This document shows positions 41,508 to 41,949 of a stretch of DNA of 41,949 nt, in pieces. The DNA comes from an uncultured Scytonema sp. (lineage in GTDB: Bacteria > Cyanobacteriota > Cyanobacteriia > Cyanobacteriales > Nostocaceae): NCBI GenBank assembly GCA_937873135.1, contig CALMVQ010000327.1, positions 1 to 41,949 on the forward strand, written 5' to 3'. Within the stretch, counting starts at the first letter, position 1. Each line of letters starts with the position of its first letter. A program made the translations under genes and the position numbers. The notes beneath the pieces were generated by a model. The model had not been told where the DNA came from. It searched no databases and saw nothing but the letters and a program-made list of their open reading frames with translations.

Positions 41508-41904
41508 CATTGTCAGTCCTGCAGATGGATCGCGTCGCAACAACCCTAAATCAATCAAATATTGTCGGTCATCTGACGGAGTATCTCCCAATGCTTGCCC
41601 TGCTAGCATCGGTTCAATAATTGCTTTTATTCTTGGTTCTCGAAGTCTTTCAGCAAGAGAATCAAGATGAGTGTCTTGACGTGCAATTAATATTTCCTTT
41701 GCTTTTAAAATATGTTCATGTGTAATTGCTACATTTGTATCCTTCACCAGATATTCTACAACTTCTTTAGCAAGCGCATTGACTAACCAAGGTTGTCCTT
41801 GAGTCAAATCAAATGTTGTTTCGATTGCTTTAGAGGTAAAAACTTGTCCCGTATCGTCAGTATGTTGCTGGTAGAGTTCTGCAACTTCGGTAGCGGTGAA
41901 GTAC

Positions 41905-41934
41905 CTACACCAATTGCAAGGCAATATGGTGTAG
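41905..41934. repeat. 30-bp palindromic insertion
   Basis: CTACACCA-ATTGC-AAG-GCAAT-A-TGGTGTAG forms a near-perfect hairpin of 13 pairs with one bulge. It interrupts the AAA-type coding sequence just upstream of 'FTATEVAEL' and brings a stop codon. Confidence 0.7.
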
Positions 41935-41949
41935 GCTTCGAGTTAATTC

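Larger units (their letters stand above)
40897..41949 (-). pseudogene. AAA-ATPase/PD-(D/E)XK-type protein, broken by three small repeats
   Basis: Four minus-strand segments join into one known cyanobacterial architecture (the 5' part lies beyond the window). From 5' to 3' they are: 'FTATEVAELYQQHTDDTGQVF' with 'FDLTQGQPWLVNALAKEV' and 'DTHLDSLAERLREPRI' (ATPase lid); 'NPIYREVIPRVLVQGTQDS'; 'SPSWLTPDGEID' with 'FLAFWRQHGQPLL' and 'HEIAPHIVLMAFLHRVVNGGG'; and the nuclease-like 'DRMDLCLKYGNLTLGIELKVWHNKKGDPL' with 'LARLGVNFGWLIIFDRRF'. These are separated by a hairpin insertion (41905-41934), a 28-bp insertion (41480-41507, with an in-frame TAG) and a 52-bp insertion (41149-41200). The two interior ones shift the frame. 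Removing them restores one continuous reading. Function of the intact family is unknown. Confidence 0.88.

Overview
The window is chromosomal DNA of a cyanobacterium, most likely a filamentous heterocyst-forming one (Nostocales). The evidence is NdhM of the cyanobacterial/plant NDH-1 complex, a ferredoxin-dependent nitrate assimilation operon (nirA-nrtP-narB) behind a textbook NtcA promoter, many HIP1 octamers (GCGATCGC), and many short tandem heptamer repeats and tiny palindromic dispersed repeats typical of Nostocales. No rRNA, tRNA or CRISPR array was recognised.

Layout. 1-5400: a frameshifted DUF262 gene at the edge, a secreted SH3 protein, a PD-(D/E)XK nuclease-like protein with an Fe-S-type cysteine set, a GNAT acetyltransferase and recJ. 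5400-10680: an accessory island in decay, bounded by two 27-bp direct repeats. It holds a broken MOSC gene, an intact SDR, a coding remnant, a 5'-deleted SDR, a GC-rich FAD monooxygenase with a C-terminal DUF1269-like tail, a frameshifted cupin and a fragment of a CHAT-STAND protein. A palindromic two-operator promoter still drives the monooxygenase, but its repressor gene is not in the window. 10755-11221: a ParE-type toxin-antitoxin pair. 11376-17630: an SbmA/BacA-like ABC transporter, a YdcF-like protein, a C-terminal processing protease, a GT2 glycosyltransferase and a LuxR-type response regulator. 18294-21257: a small conserved-looking protein, a stand-alone LeuD homologue, ndhM and a small acidic protein.

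21787-28223 is the most unusual intact block: a zinc-ribbon/PP2C/transmembrane phosphatase, a CHAT caspase-like protein fused to an FHA domain, a helical protein of unknown function, and a convergent FHA-PrsW intramembrane protease. The domains suggest a phosphorylation-gated proteolysis module: FHA domains read phosphothreonine, PP2C erases it, and two different proteases are the outputs. This is inference.

29064-36035 is the nitrate assimilation region: nitrate-reductase-associated protein, a PsiE-like membrane protein, narB, nrtP and nirA, all on the minus strand. Downstream of the divergent promoter lie a PetC3-like Rieske protein and a HEAT-repeat protein. A PhoA-type alkaline phosphatase follows (38770-40785), and the window ends in an AAA ATPase/nuclease pseudogene broken by three tiny repeat insertions.

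A theme of the whole window is invasion of coding sequence by very small repeats. The same palindromic element sits in the same orientation and reading frame in recJ and narB, recJ holds a second diverged copy, nirA carries a heptamer insertion, and the terminal AAA gene has been killed by 28-52 bp insertions, one with a clear 6-bp target duplication.
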